Shown: positions 36,137 through 45,477, counted from the stretch's first letter. The stretch is 64,000 bases of DNA from Martinezella miluonensis (GCF_900094545.1 NZ_FMAH01000001.1:372001-436000); one strand, 5' to 3'. Translations and numbers: made by a program. Notes: generated by a model from the letters alone, not told the origin.

Positions 36137-36661
36137 ATGCTCGTTCGCGTTGTTGTTTTTGCAGGCATTATTGCAGCGGCAGCCACGCAGGTGCCGATGT
36201 TCTTGAACAGCGATATCGTGAACAGGCCGAAGCCTGCGCCCGTAGAAGCCGTATCGCTCCCGCCGCAGAAAGCTGAACCGCCCAGTCTATATGGCAGCGT
36301 ATCGCTGCGCGCCGACGCCGGTGGCCACTATCAGGGCGACTTCGCGATCAATGGCCGGTCGGTGCATGGGATGATCGATACCGGTGCGACCTATGTCGCC
36401 ATCAATGAAAGCACGGCGCGCAGCATCGGGTTCAGCAGCGTCGATCTGGATTATCGGTACCCGATCCAGACAGCGAACGGCACGTCCAAGGCCGCACTTG
36501 TCAGATTGGATCGCCTTGAGATCGGCGGAATCCGGATCCGCGACATAGATGCGATCGTCGCCAAAGACAGCGCATTGTCGACCACGCTGATCGGCATGAG
36601 CTTCCTGAAGAAGCTGAACTCCTATGCTGTTCAAAACGGCACGATGCGCCTGACGCAATAG
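36137..36661 (+). CDS. Retropepsin-like aspartic protease, membrane-anchored (TIGR02281 type)
   Basis: About 174 residues: an N-terminal hydrophobic anchor (VVVFAGIIAAAATQVPMFL), a short Pro-rich linker and a single retropepsin domain with GMIDTGATYVAI (catalytic Asp81) and IGMSFLKKLNSY near the end. Bacterial members carry one domain and must dimerise. Their substrates are mostly unknown; the active site would face the periplasm. AGGAGG lies about 11 bases before ATG 36137; ATG 36107 has no ribosome site. Confidence 0.82.
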   Translation: MLVRVVVFAGIIAAAATQVPMFLNSDIVNRPKPAPVEAVSLPPQKAEPPSLYGSVSLRADAGGHYQGDFAINGRSVHGMIDTGATYVAINESTARSIGFSSVDLDYRYPIQTANGTSKAALVRLDRLEIGGIRIRDIDAIVAKDSALSTTLIGMSFLKKLNSYAVQNGTMRLTQ

Positions 36662-36668
36662 CGGCCCG

Positions 36669-37976
36669 TCAGATCCTCGTGACGATGACAGGCGGCAGAT
36701 CGGGCGCGGTTTCAACGATGCGATAGTTAGCCGACAAATTGGCCGCCGCCCGTTCCCCGCTCGCCTCGTCGGCTGCGTGAACGACAGCGATACGGTCGCC
36801 CTTGCTGACCTTAGTGCCGAGCGGCAGGATGTCGCTGAAGCCGACGCGGTGATCGATCTTATCCTGTGGACGGCGGCGCCCACCGCCGAGATCGATCACG
36901 CTCACGCCGATCGCACGCGCATCGCAGGCGCCGAGCCAGCCATCTGCGGCCGCGAGAACCGGCGTCTGCACCGGCGCACTCACCAGATAGCGATCGGGGT
37001 TTTCGAGCAGATCCACCGGGCCACCGAGACCATATACCATGCGGCCGAAGACCTCCGCCGCTTTGCCGGACGCCAATGCCTCGCGCGCCCTGCCCTCGGC
37101 CTCTGCCGTGCTCGCGGCAATGCCAGCCTGAACCAGCATTTCGGATGCAAAGGCGAGGATGATCGTCTCAAGCCTCGTGCCTGCCTTGTTCCCCTTCAGG
37201 AAATCCAGGCAATTGCGAAGCTCGACCACATTGCCGGCCGCATCGGCCAGGGGCTGGTTCATATCGGTGATGAGGGCGGAAGTCTTGACCCCCGCGCCGT
37301 TCGCCACCTCCACAAGCGAGCGCGCCAGCGTCTCGGCTTCTTCAAGCGAGGTCATGAAGGCGCCGCTGCCGATCTTGACGTCGAGCACCAGCGTTTCCAG
37401 CCCGGCCGCCAGCTTCTTCGACAGGATAGACGCAGTGATCAACGGCACGGAATCGACGGTCGCGGTGACGTCACGCACTGCATAGAGCTTGCCGTCGGCG
37501 GGCGCCAGAGCGCCGGTCTGGCCGATGATGGCGCAGCCCACCTCATCGACCACCTTGCGGAAACGGGCTGCATCCGGCGTGATGCCATAGCCGGGAATGG
37601 ATTCCAGCTTGTCGAGCGTGCCGCCGGTGTGACCGAGGCCGCGGCCCGAGATCATCGGCACGGCGAGACCGCAGGCGGCGCCGATGGGGGCGAGCATCAG
37701 CGAGACGTTGTCGCCGACGCCGCCGGTCGAATGCTTGTCGGCAACTGGCCTGCCGATGCCTTGCCAGGACAGAGTGTCGCCGGAGCGGGCCATGGCGAGC
37801 GTCAGGGCCACGGTCTCGTCGCGCGTCATGCCGCGAAACCACACGGCCATGGCGAAGGCACCGATCTGGCTTTCGGCCAGTTCGCCGCGCCCCAAGGCGC
37901 CGATGAAGCCATCGATATCGGCGGCCGAAAGGATCGCGCCGTTACGCTTCTGCCGGATGATTTCCTGCGGGATCAT
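36669..37976 (-). CDS. deoA: Thymidine phosphorylase
   Basis: 435 residues. It splits thymidine with phosphate to thymine and deoxyribose 1-phosphate. The family signature GRGLGHTGGTLDKLES is intact, as are DKHSTGGVGD (phosphate site) and KIGSGAF. It is the last gene of the leftward nucleoside operon, 3 bases after deoC, and converges on the protease gene. Confidence 0.96.
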   Translation of the reverse strand: MIPQEIIRQKRNGAILSAADIDGFIGALGRGELAESQIGAFAMAVWFRGMTRDETVALTLAMARSGDTLSWQGIGRPVADKHSTGGVGDNVSLMLAPIGAACGLAVPMISGRGLGHTGGTLDKLESIPGYGITPDAARFRKVVDEVGCAIIGQTGALAPADGKLYAVRDVTATVDSVPLITASILSKKLAAGLETLVLDVKIGSGAFMTSLEEAETLARSLVEVANGAGVKTSALITDMNQPLADAAGNVVELRNCLDFLKGNKAGTRLETIILAFASEMLVQAGIAASTAEAEGRAREALASGKAAEVFGRMVYGLGGPVDLLENPDRYLVSAPVQTPVLAAADGWLGACDARAIGVSVIDLGGGRRRPQDKIDHRVGFSDILPLGTKVSKGDRIAVVHAADEASGERAAANLSANYRIVETAPDLPPVIVTRI

Positions 37977-37979
37977 GGA

Positions 37980-38753
37980 TCAATAGCCTGAAGCCGCCGC
38001 CTTGGATTCGCCGCCGGCCAGCACGTTCAGAATATCGTCGAGCAGGCTCGACGCGCCGAAGCGGAAGGTCGACGGCATCGCCCAATCGGGCGCCATGATG
38101 GTCTCGGCAAGGCTGAGGTACAAAGCCGCGTCGGCGACGGAGCCGATGCCGCCAGCCGGCTTGAAACCGACCTTACGGCCGCTGGCGCGGATTGCCCGCA
38201 GCATGATGTCGGCAGCTTCGAGCGTCGCGTTAACAGCAACCTTGCCGGTGGAGGTCTTGATGAAATCGGAGCCCGCCTCGATCGCGAGTTCGGACGCACG
38301 CCGGATCAGCGCTGCGTCCTTGAGTTCGCCGGTCTCGAGAATGGTCTTCAGGAGGACCGGCCCCGTGCACTCGGCCCGCAAGGCGGCGACCATATCGGTG
38401 ACGGCTTGCTCATTGCCGGCCAGAAATGCGCGATAGGGAATGACCAGATCGATCTCGTCGGCGCCATCGGCGATGGCTTCACGGGCTTCGGCTGATACGT
38501 CGGCCACTTCCATGTCGCCGGCCGGAAAGTTCACCACTGTCGCGATCTTAACGGCATGATCGGTTCCGAGAATGCTGCGCGCCTGGGCGACGAAGCGCGG
38601 CCAAATGCAGATGGCGGCGGCATTGCCATAGGGCGATTGCGCGCGGGCGCACAGCGCCTCGATCTGAGCAGGCGTGCAGTCGTCCTTGAGATTGGTCAGG
38701 TCGAGAAGGGAAAGCGCAACGGCCGCCGTTTCTCTCAGGGAATGGCTTGTCAT
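37980..38753 (-). CDS. deoC: Deoxyribose-phosphate aldolase
   Basis: 257 residues. It cleaves 2-deoxyribose 5-phosphate to acetaldehyde and glyceraldehyde 3-phosphate. The Schiff-base lysine is Lys166 in DFIKTSTGK, and the second lysine is in GFKPAGGI. Its ATG overlaps the stop of punA (ATGA), so the two are translationally coupled. Confidence 0.96.
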   Translation of the reverse strand: MTSHSLRETAAVALSLLDLTNLKDDCTPAQIEALCARAQSPYGNAAAICIWPRFVAQARSILGTDHAVKIATVVNFPAGDMEVADVSAEAREAIADGADEIDLVIPYRAFLAGNEQAVTDMVAALRAECTGPVLLKTILETGELKDAALIRRASELAIEAGSDFIKTSTGKVAVNATLEAADIMLRAIRASGRKVGFKPAGGIGSVADAALYLSLAETIMAPDWAMPSTFRFGASSLLDDILNVLAGGESKAAASGY

Positions 38754-39556
38754 TGTGAATCTCCTTCGTCCGCAATCATCTCTTTCAGAATGGCGGCGAG
38801 ACGTGTGCCACCGACCGGAGCCATGTCTTTCGTCTCGTCATGCGAGAGTTCGCCACCGGTCATGCCAGCACCATAGTTAGTGATGACGGAGGCGGCGGCA
38901 ACCCTCAGTCCGAAAAGACGTGCCAGAATGACTTCCGGCACGGTCGACATGCCGACGGCATCGGCGCCGAGGACACGCGCCATGCGGATCTCCGCCGGCG
39001 TTTCGAAGCTCGGTCCGGAAAACCACATATAGACGCCGTGCGACAGCTTGATCTCGGCCTTTTCCGCGGCTTTGCGCATGCGCATGATCAGGTCGATGTC
39101 ATAGGCGCTGGTCATGCCGACGAAGCGCTTGTCGCTCTCCTCGCCGATCAGCGGGTTCATGCCGGAATAGTTGATGTGGTCGGTGATCTGCATCACCGAT
39201 CCCGGCGGCATCTCCTCGCGCAGCGATCCGGCCGAGTTCGTCAGGATCAACGTATCGACGCCGAGGGCCTTCAGCGTCTCGATCGGCGTGCGCATGGCAT
39301 TGGCATCGCCCTTTTCGTAGTAGTGCACACGGCCCGACATCATGATGACCGGGACGTCGCCGAGTTTGCCCGCAACCAGCGTGCCGGCATGGCCGGACAC
39401 GGCACTGACGGGGAAGCCGGGCAGATCGGCATAGGGGATGCGCAGGGCATCCACGACCTGATCGACCAGCGAGCCGAGGCCGGAGCCGAGGATGATGCCG
39501 TAGCGCGGCTTCAGATCGGCGAGCTTTTCCTTGAGGATATCGACGGCTTCGCTCAT
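38750..39556 (-). CDS. punA: Purine-nucleoside phosphorylase (trimeric class)
   Basis: 268 residues from ATG 39556. It belongs to the trimeric PNP class, not the DeoD hexamer: GIILGSGLGSL, SGHAGTLVAG, MSGRVHYYE and SGPSFETPAEIRMARVLGAD are all present. It converts inosine and guanosine with phosphate to base and (deoxy)ribose 1-phosphate. The start overlaps the cdd stop by 4 bases, and the end overlaps the deoC start. Confidence 0.94.
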   Translation of the reverse strand: MSEAVDILKEKLADLKPRYGIILGSGLGSLVDQVVDALRIPYADLPGFPVSAVSGHAGTLVAGKLGDVPVIMMSGRVHYYEKGDANAMRTPIETLKALGVDTLILTNSAGSLREEMPPGSVMQITDHINYSGMNPLIGEESDKRFVGMTSAYDIDLIMRMRKAAEKAEIKLSHGVYMWFSGPSFETPAEIRMARVLGADAVGMSTVPEVILARLFGLRVAAASVITNYGAGMTGGELSHDETKDMAPVGGTRLAAILKEMIADEGDSQ

Positions 39557-39945
39557 CCGAGTATCTCGGTTTCGAAGCTGAAGGGGAGCATCTCTTCCAT
39601 GGTCATGGTCTTCTTCACGCCGGTTTCGTCGCAAAGATAGATCCGTGTCTCCTTGCTGGCAAATTCGGCGATCTTCTGCCGGCAGCCGCCGCATGGCGGG
39701 CAGAGCGGCAGCTTTTCGGCGATGACGGCCATCTCGACGATCTTCTTGGCGCCGGCCATGATCATATGGCTGATCGCTGTGGGTTCGGCGCACCAGCCCT
39801 GCGGAAAGGACAGGTTCTCGATGTTGGCGCCGGCATAGATCTTGCCGTCCTCGGCGCGGATGGCCGCGCCGACGGGAAATTTCGAATAGGGGGCATGAGC
39901 GAAGGCCATCGCTCCGCGAGCGGCTTCGAACAGATCATGCGACAT
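39553..39945 (-). CDS. cdd: Cytidine deaminase
   Basis: 130 residues, the short tetrameric type. Zinc ligands are Cys52 (WCAEP, with Glu54 as proton shuttle) and Cys85/Cys88 (PPCGGC). It deaminates (deoxy)cytidine to (deoxy)uridine. The frame is open further upstream, but ATG 39945 is the family start and follows the permease stop by 4 bases. Confidence 0.95.
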   Translation of the reverse strand: MSHDLFEAARGAMAFAHAPYSKFPVGAAIRAEDGKIYAGANIENLSFPQGWCAEPTAISHMIMAGAKKIVEMAVIAEKLPLCPPCGGCRQKIAEFASKETRIYLCDETGVKKTMTMEEMLPFSFETEILG

Positions 39946-39949
39946 GGAT

Positions 39950-40921
39950 TTAGCGCTCCTTCGTATAGGGTACGCCACCGGCCTTCGGAGGTTTGGCGAC
40001 GCCGATAAAGCCTGCAAGCAGGATGCAGGTTAGGATATAGGGCAGCGCCTGGAAAATCTGTACCGGCACCTCGCCGATGCCCGGAACCGCCTTGCCCTGC
40101 ATGAAATTTGCGAAGGCATCGAGGAAGCCGAACAGGAGGCAGGTGAACATGACCGGCACCGGCTTCCACTTTGCGAAGATCAACGCGGCCAGAGCGATAT
40201 AGCCCTTGCCCGCCGACATATTGTTGATGAAGGCGGCCGACTGGGCGATCGAGAGATAGGTGCCGGAGAAGCCGCAGAGAATGCCGGCGACGATCAGCGA
40301 CCGATAGCGCAGCCATTCGACCGAGATGCCGGCGGTATCGACGGCGCCGGGGTTTTCACCGACAGCGCGCAGCCGCAGACCGAAACGGGTGCGATAGAGA
40401 ATCCACCAAGAAATCGGTACCGCTATGAAGGCAAGGTACGTCAGGACATTGTTGCCGGAGATGACATTGGCGTAGAGCGGCCCGATGATGGGGACGCTAC
40501 GGATCGCATCGGCACCCGGCAGGGTGATGGCAGAAAAACGCGCGGTGCCAGGCAGCGTCGGCGTGCGGCCGCCCTGCCCGAACCAGGCCTGACCCAAAAC
40601 GATGGTCAAACCAGCGGTCAGGAAGTTGATGGCAACGCCCGAGACGATCTGGTTACCGCGATTGGTAATCGACGCGAAGCCATGCAGCAGACCAAGCATG
40701 ACAGAGACGACGATCCCGGCGCCAAGCCCGGCCCAGGCCGAGCCGCTAATCGAAGCGACGCAGGCTGCGGCGAAGGCCGAGGCCAGCATCTTGCCTTCGA
40801 GACCGATGTCGAAAATACCGGCACGCTCGGAAAACAAGCCCGCCAGCGCGGTAAAGATCAGCGGAATCGACAGGCGGATCGTCGAGCCAAGTATGCTGAT
40901 GAGGAGCTCATAATATTCCAT
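39950..40921 (-). CDS. Nucleoside ABC transporter permease (BmpC/NupQ type)
   Basis: 323 residues from ATG 40921, about eight helices, branched-chain/BPD_transp_2 family. LFSERAGIFDIGLEGKML is the family's cytoplasmic coupling segment and RFGLRLRAVGENPGA its second hallmark. It forms the channel with the 40932 gene. The position between an importer ATPase and cdd identifies nucleosides as the likely cargo. Confidence 0.9.
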   Translation of the reverse strand: MEYYELLISILGSTIRLSIPLIFTALAGLFSERAGIFDIGLEGKMLASAFAAACVASISGSAWAGLGAGIVVSVMLGLLHGFASITNRGNQIVSGVAINFLTAGLTIVLGQAWFGQGGRTPTLPGTARFSAITLPGADAIRSVPIIGPLYANVISGNNVLTYLAFIAVPISWWILYRTRFGLRLRAVGENPGAVDTAGISVEWLRYRSLIVAGILCGFSGTYLSIAQSAAFINNMSAGKGYIALAALIFAKWKPVPVMFTCLLFGFLDAFANFMQGKAVPGIGEVPVQIFQALPYILTCILLAGFIGVAKPPKAGGVPYTKER

Positions 40922-40931
40922 CGTCCGATCC

Positions 40932-42035
40932 TCACGTCCTGGCGAATGACTGGTAGATGCGCCCAAGCGCGGGTCGGAACATGTATTCCAGCGCCCCGGC
41001 AAACAGGATCACAAGGCCCTGGATCACCACGATCATATCGCGAGTGATGTTCGGCATATCGAAGGAGAGCGCATCACCACCCTGATAAAGGATGCCAAAC
41101 AGGATCGCCGCCAGGATGATGCCGAAGGGATGATTGCGGCCCATCAGCGACACGGCGATGCCGACGAAACCTGCGCCAAGCACGAATTCGACCTGCAGGC
41201 GCGCGGAGGCGCCCATGACCGGATTGAGCGACATCATGCCTGCGAGACCGCCTGAGATCAGCATGGCGATGACGACCGTGCGGGCATAGGGAATGCCGGC
41301 ATAGACTGCAGCCGTCGGGCTGAGGCCGAGGGTGCGCATTTCATAGCCGAGCTTGGTGCGCCAGACGAGCACCCAAACGAGGAAGCACATGACCAGCGCG
41401 ATCAGGAAAGACACGTTGAGCGGCGCCGCACCTATGGTCGAGCCGAAAATGCTCATCAGCCAATCGAGCTTGGGCAGCTGACCACCCGCCAGGAAGGTGC
41501 GGGTTTCAGGCGCCATCTTGCCCGGCACGATCAGCACATGCACCAGCAGGAAGTTCATCATCGCCGATGCGATGAAGTTGAACATGATTGTGGTGATGAC
41601 GACGTGGCTGCCGCGCTTGGCCTGCAGCCATGCCGGGATGAGGGCCCAGAGCGCACCGAAAATCGCAGCTCCTATGACCGCGAAGGGCATCGTCACGTAC
41701 CAGGGCACGTATCTGTCCAGCGCCAGCGCCACCAACGCACAGCCCAGACCGCCGACATAGGCCTGACCTTCCGAGCCGATGTTGAACAGACCGGCATGGA
41801 TGGCGACGGCGACCGAAAGGCCGGTGAAGATGAAGCTCGTGGCATAATAGAGGGTAAAGCCGATGCCCTCGCCGCTGCCGAGAGCGCCCTGCAGCAGCAG
41901 GACGAGCGCATCGAGCGGGCTTTCGCCGATGAACCAGACGACGAGGCCGGAGATCAGGAAGGCAACGATCAGATTGAGGATGGGGATCAGACCGTAGTTG
42001 ATCCAATTGGGGAGCGGTACGGAAGCCGTGCTCAT
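40932..42035 (-). CDS. Nucleoside ABC transporter permease (BmpB/NupP type)
   Basis: About 367 residues from ATG 42035 (GAGG 7 bases ahead; the start lies 7 bases past the ATPase stop). It is a BPD_transp_2 permease: AIHAGLFNIGSEGQAY and KLGYEMRTLGLSPTAA are the coupling motifs, and YVTMPF and HVVITTIMFNFIA lie in helices. It is larger than its partner, as usual for this pair. Confidence 0.9.
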   Translation of the reverse strand: MSTASVPLPNWINYGLIPILNLIVAFLISGLVVWFIGESPLDALVLLLQGALGSGEGIGFTLYYATSFIFTGLSVAVAIHAGLFNIGSEGQAYVGGLGCALVALALDRYVPWYVTMPFAVIGAAIFGALWALIPAWLQAKRGSHVVITTIMFNFIASAMMNFLLVHVLIVPGKMAPETRTFLAGGQLPKLDWLMSIFGSTIGAAPLNVSFLIALVMCFLVWVLVWRTKLGYEMRTLGLSPTAAVYAGIPYARTVVIAMLISGGLAGMMSLNPVMGASARLQVEFVLGAGFVGIAVSLMGRNHPFGIILAAILFGILYQGGDALSFDMPNITRDMIVVIQGLVILFAGALEYMFRPALGRIYQSFART

Positions 42036-42042
42036 AAACGCC

Positions 42043-43554
42043 TCACGCGGCAATGCCGGCCATCATCAGGCCGAGTGTTTGTTCACCGGCCTCAGCCGAC
42101 TTTTCACCGACGATGTGGCCGGCGAACATGACGAGGATACGATCCGAAAGCGCACGAATCTCATCCAGCTCCACCGACACCAGCAGGATGGCCTTGCCGG
42201 CGTCGCGCATCTCGATGATGCGGCGATGGATGAATTCGATGGCACCGATATCGACGCCGCGCGTCGGCTGACCGATCAGCAGAGCCTGCGGATCACGCTC
42301 GATTTCGCGGGCGACGACGATCTTCTGCTGGTTGCCGCCGGAGAAATTGGCTGTTTTCAACCGCGCATTCGGCGGGCGGATATCGTATTTCTCGATCTTC
42401 TCGATGGCATCCTTGCGCATGGCATCGAGATCGAGCATGCCGCCGCGCCCGTATTTGCGGTCGCGGTGATAGCCGAGCATGGAATTCTCATATTCCTCGA
42501 ACTTGAGGACGAGGCCCATATGGTGGCGATCTTCCGGAATGTGGGCAAGGCCGAGTTCGCGGAGCGCCGCCGGATCGGCATTGCCGATCGGCTTGCCATG
42601 CAGAAGGATTTCGCCGGACGCCGGCTTGCGGATGCCGGCGATGGCCTCAAGCAGCTCGGACTGGCCGTTGCCGGCAACGCCGGCAATGCCGACGATTTCG
42701 CCGGCGCGGACATCGAAGGAGACGTTGTCGACCATGGTAACGCCACGGCCGTCCTTGACGGTGAGGTTGCGCACCGAGAGCAGGACTTCGCCCGGATTGG
42801 GAGCGCCCTTTTCCACGCGCAGCAGCACGCGGCGGCCGACCATCAGTTCAGCCAGTTCCTCGACAGTGGTTTCCGCCGTCTTGCGGGTGGCAACCATCTC
42901 GCCGCGGCGCATGACCGATACCGTATCGGTGATCGCCATGATTTCGCGCAGCTTATGGGTGATGAGGATGATCGTCTTGCCCTGGTCGCGCAGCACGCGG
43001 AGAATGCGGAAGAGATTGTCGGCTTCGGCCGGCGTCAGAACGCCGGTGGGCTCGTCGAGAATGAGGATCTCGGCGCCGCGATACATCGCCTTCAGAATTT
43101 CGACGCGCTGCTGCTGACCGACGGGAAGCTCTTCGATCAACGCGTCCGGATCGACTTCCAAGCCGTAATCCTTCTCCAACCGAGTGAGCTCGGCGCGCGT
43201 GGCAGTAACGCCCTTGGCGAGAAGCGCGCCGCCTTCGGCGCCCAGCATCACATTTTCAAGGACGGTGAAATTGTCGACCAGCATGAAGTGCTGGTGCACC
43301 ATGCCGATACCGGCTGATATCGCCGTCTGGCTGTCACGGATGGCGATGGGGTTGCCATTGATGCGGATCTCGCCGCTGTCGGCATGATAGAAGCCGTAAA
43401 TGATCGACATCAGGGTCGATTTCCCGGCACCGTTTTCGCCGATGATCCCGTGAATCGAGCCTTTGGCGACGGTCAGGTTGATATCTTTATTGGCGTGGAC
43501 AGCACCGAACTTCTTGTCGATGCCCACGAGCTCAATGGCAGGGATTTGGCTCAC
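42043..43554 (-). CDS. Nucleoside ABC transporter ATP-binding protein, tandem NBD
   Basis: 503 residues with two ABC domains. The first is complete: Walker A GENGAGKST (39-47), LPVGQQQRVEIL signature and ILILDEPT. The second has the degenerate Walker A GVAGNGQSEL without the lysine, plus FSGGNQQKIVVAREI. This asymmetry is normal for RbsA/NupA-type sugar and nucleoside importers. It energises the two permeases that follow. Confidence 0.92.
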   Translation of the reverse strand: MSQIPAIELVGIDKKFGAVHANKDINLTVAKGSIHGIIGENGAGKSTLMSIIYGFYHADSGEIRINGNPIAIRDSQTAISAGIGMVHQHFMLVDNFTVLENVMLGAEGGALLAKGVTATRAELTRLEKDYGLEVDPDALIEELPVGQQQRVEILKAMYRGAEILILDEPTGVLTPAEADNLFRILRVLRDQGKTIILITHKLREIMAITDTVSVMRRGEMVATRKTAETTVEELAELMVGRRVLLRVEKGAPNPGEVLLSVRNLTVKDGRGVTMVDNVSFDVRAGEIVGIAGVAGNGQSELLEAIAGIRKPASGEILLHGKPIGNADPAALRELGLAHIPEDRHHMGLVLKFEEYENSMLGYHRDRKYGRGGMLDLDAMRKDAIEKIEKYDIRPPNARLKTANFSGGNQQKIVVAREIERDPQALLIGQPTRGVDIGAIEFIHRRIIEMRDAGKAILLVSVELDEIRALSDRILVMFAGHIVGEKSAEAGEQTLGLMMAGIAA

Positions 43555-43585
43555 TATGAGAGGCTCCAGAAACCGGATTCCGGAT

Positions 43586-43624
43586 AAGAAAAGGGCGTAT
43601 GACGGTTTGCTTCGTCATACGCCC
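43586..43624 (-). terminator. Hairpin terminator between the binding-protein and ATPase genes
   Basis: On the minus strand GGGCGTATGACG and CGTCATACGCCC form a perfect 12-bp stem with an 8-base loop, followed by TTTTCTTATC. It lies 12 bases past the binding-protein stop. Partial termination would keep the binding protein more abundant than the rest of the operon. Confidence 0.75.
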
Positions 43625-43635
43625 TTGTTTCATTA

Positions 43636-44631
43636 TCAGCTCTTCGGGCAGGCGTTGTCGGCCGTATAGTCGTGGACCTTGACGGTGCCAGCGACGATAT
43701 CAGCCTTTGCCTTGTCGACCGCAGCCTTGATTTCCGGTGTCACGAGCGGCTTGTTGTTGTCATCCATGGCGACGCCGACGCCCTCTTCCTTCAGGCCGAG
43801 TTCCTGGGTGCCGGGCGTGAACTTGCCGTTCTTGGCATCGGTGAAGGCATTGTAGACGGCGAGGTCGACGCGCTTGACGACCGAGGTCAGAACGGAACCC
43901 GGATGCAGGTAGTTCTGGTTACTATCGACGCCGATCGACAGCTTCTTGTTGTCGGCAGCCGTCTGCAGCACGCCGAGACCGGTAGCACCGGCAGCCGCGT
44001 AAACGACGTCGGCACCCTGGTCGATCTGGTTCTTGGTGAGCTCGCCGCCGCGAACCGGGTCGTTCCAGGCAGCGCCGGTCGTGCCGGTCATGTTCTGGAG
44101 GACTTCGATCTTCGGATTGGCGGCGCGCGCACCCAGCTCGTAGCCACACTCGAACTTGCGGATCAGCGGGATGTCCATGCCGCCGACGAAGCCGACCTTG
44201 CCGGTCTTCGATGCGAGGGCAGCCATGACGCCGGCGAGATAGGAGCCTTCATTTTCCTTGAACTTGACGGAGCGAACGTTCGGCAGATCGAGGCTGTCGT
44301 CGATCAGCACGAATTCGGTCTTCGGATATTCAGCGGCAACCTTCTGGAGAGCCGAGGTCCAGGCGAACGAGACGGCGATGACCGGATTGAAGCCCTTGCT
44401 GGCGAAGTTGCGCAGCGCCTGCTCGCCCTGGGTGTCGCCCGTCGGCTCGAAGTCGCGGTAAGCGACGCCGGTTTCCTTCTTGAACTTTTCAGCGCCGTTA
44501 TAGGCTGCTTCATTGAAGGACTTGTCGAACTTGCCACCGGTTCCGTAAACGATTGCCGGCTTGATGTCGGCCGCAAGCGCCGTCGCCGACATGGCAGCCA
44601 AGGCAAAAAGGGTCAGAAGGGATTTTTTCAT
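43636..44631 (-). CDS. BMP family ABC transporter substrate-binding protein
   Basis: 331 residues from ATG 44631. The signal peptide (MKKSLLTLFALAAMSATALA) is cleaved by signal peptidase I; there is no lipobox. The mature protein is of the BMP/PnrA class: IVYGTGGKFDKSFNEAAYNG and DQGADVVYAAAGATGLGV. BMP proteins bind purine and pyrimidine nucleosides, matching the genes behind it. First gene of the leftward operon. Confidence 0.92.
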   Translation of the reverse strand: MKKSLLTLFALAAMSATALAADIKPAIVYGTGGKFDKSFNEAAYNGAEKFKKETGVAYRDFEPTGDTQGEQALRNFASKGFNPVIAVSFAWTSALQKVAAEYPKTEFVLIDDSLDLPNVRSVKFKENEGSYLAGVMAALASKTGKVGFVGGMDIPLIRKFECGYELGARAANPKIEVLQNMTGTTGAAWNDPVRGGELTKNQIDQGADVVYAAAGATGLGVLQTAADNKKLSIGVDSNQNYLHPGSVLTSVVKRVDLAVYNAFTDAKNGKFTPGTQELGLKEEGVGVAMDDNNKPLVTPEIKAAVDKAKADIVAGTVKVHDYTADNACPKS

Positions 44632-45003
44632 GTGTCGCAGCCCTGTTGTTGCTATCTTGTTGGGTCCTCCCGCAAGCCCGTTGACCGGGCATGTCTGCGG
44701 AACCGCTGACCTCCCCCGAGGCCAAGCTGGCGTGCATCCTTGCATGGCTGCACGAAAAATTCACGAGAAATTTTTCAGTTGGTAAAGATTTGTGGGAACT
44801 GGTGAAAACCTGCTCAAATGACCCATTTTTTAAACAATTTCGGCCTCAAATTGCAATTTAATCGGCCAATTGGACGGTCATTCGATAGTCTGCAACCGGT
44901 GATCAGACCCCTGGTATCGCTCCTGCAAACCCATCGCCATGCAGCTTTATGGGGGGCAGAATTCCCCGAATGACGCAGGACAAAAGGGCTGGTCACAGAC
45001 CTG
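44632..45003. promoter_or_regulatory. Promoter region of the nucleoside import and salvage operon
   Basis: 372 gene-free bases upstream of the binding-protein gene. The region contains a perfect 12-bp palindrome AAATTGCAATTT at 44848-44859 and CCAATTGG at 44866-44873, both in an AT-rich stretch where an operator for a nucleoside-responsive repressor would be expected. No deoR- or lacI-type gene lies next to the operon. No -35/-10 pair could be chosen with confidence. Confidence 0.35.
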
Positions 45004-45321
45004 TCAGGCGCCTAGCCGACCTGCAAGCTGAGGCCGCTTGTAGGCAATCATCCACAGCAGCAGCGAGATGATCAGGAACACGGCAAAGGCCGGCTGAAAC
45101 AGCAGCCACTGCATTGCCATGTCATAAAAGCGCGGATGAACATAATAGGAGATCGCCGAGCGAACCGTCGCCAGCGATGACGGGCTGACATCATTCCAGG
45201 CATCGCCCATCGGGGTCAGCACCACAGCCGAAGCAGCGACGGACTGGATGGAATCGATGGTTCCGGCAATGACCGCAACCACCAGCGCAACGAGGCTGGC
45301 AAAACGCAACAGGAAACGCAT
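45004..45321 (-). CDS. Small inner-membrane protein of unknown function, 105 aa
   Basis: 105 residues with a hydrophobic N-terminus (FASLVALVVAVIAGTI) and a second helix near residues 74-92 (FQPAFAVFLIISLLLWMIA), so probably two helices with a periplasmic loop between. A strong ribosome site (GGAGGGAG) lies before the ATG. No family recognised. It lies between the nucleoside operon and tRNA-Ser. Confidence 0.7.
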   Translation of the reverse strand: MRFLLRFASLVALVVAVIAGTIDSIQSVAASAVVLTPMGDAWNDVSPSSLATVRSAISYYVHPRFYDMAMQWLLFQPAFAVFLIISLLLWMIAYKRPQLAGRLGA

Positions 45322-45477
45322 GACTCCCTCCGCATACTCATTACAGCCGGCCCAAAAGAGCCGATCCGTCTAACGCCGCCTCATCCATACCCTTAGATAT
45401 GTTGGGCGCGAAATAAGCGCAATGGGGATGAGAAACAGAGTTTTTTGTCCAGAAGTCAAAAAACTGTCAGATTCGGG

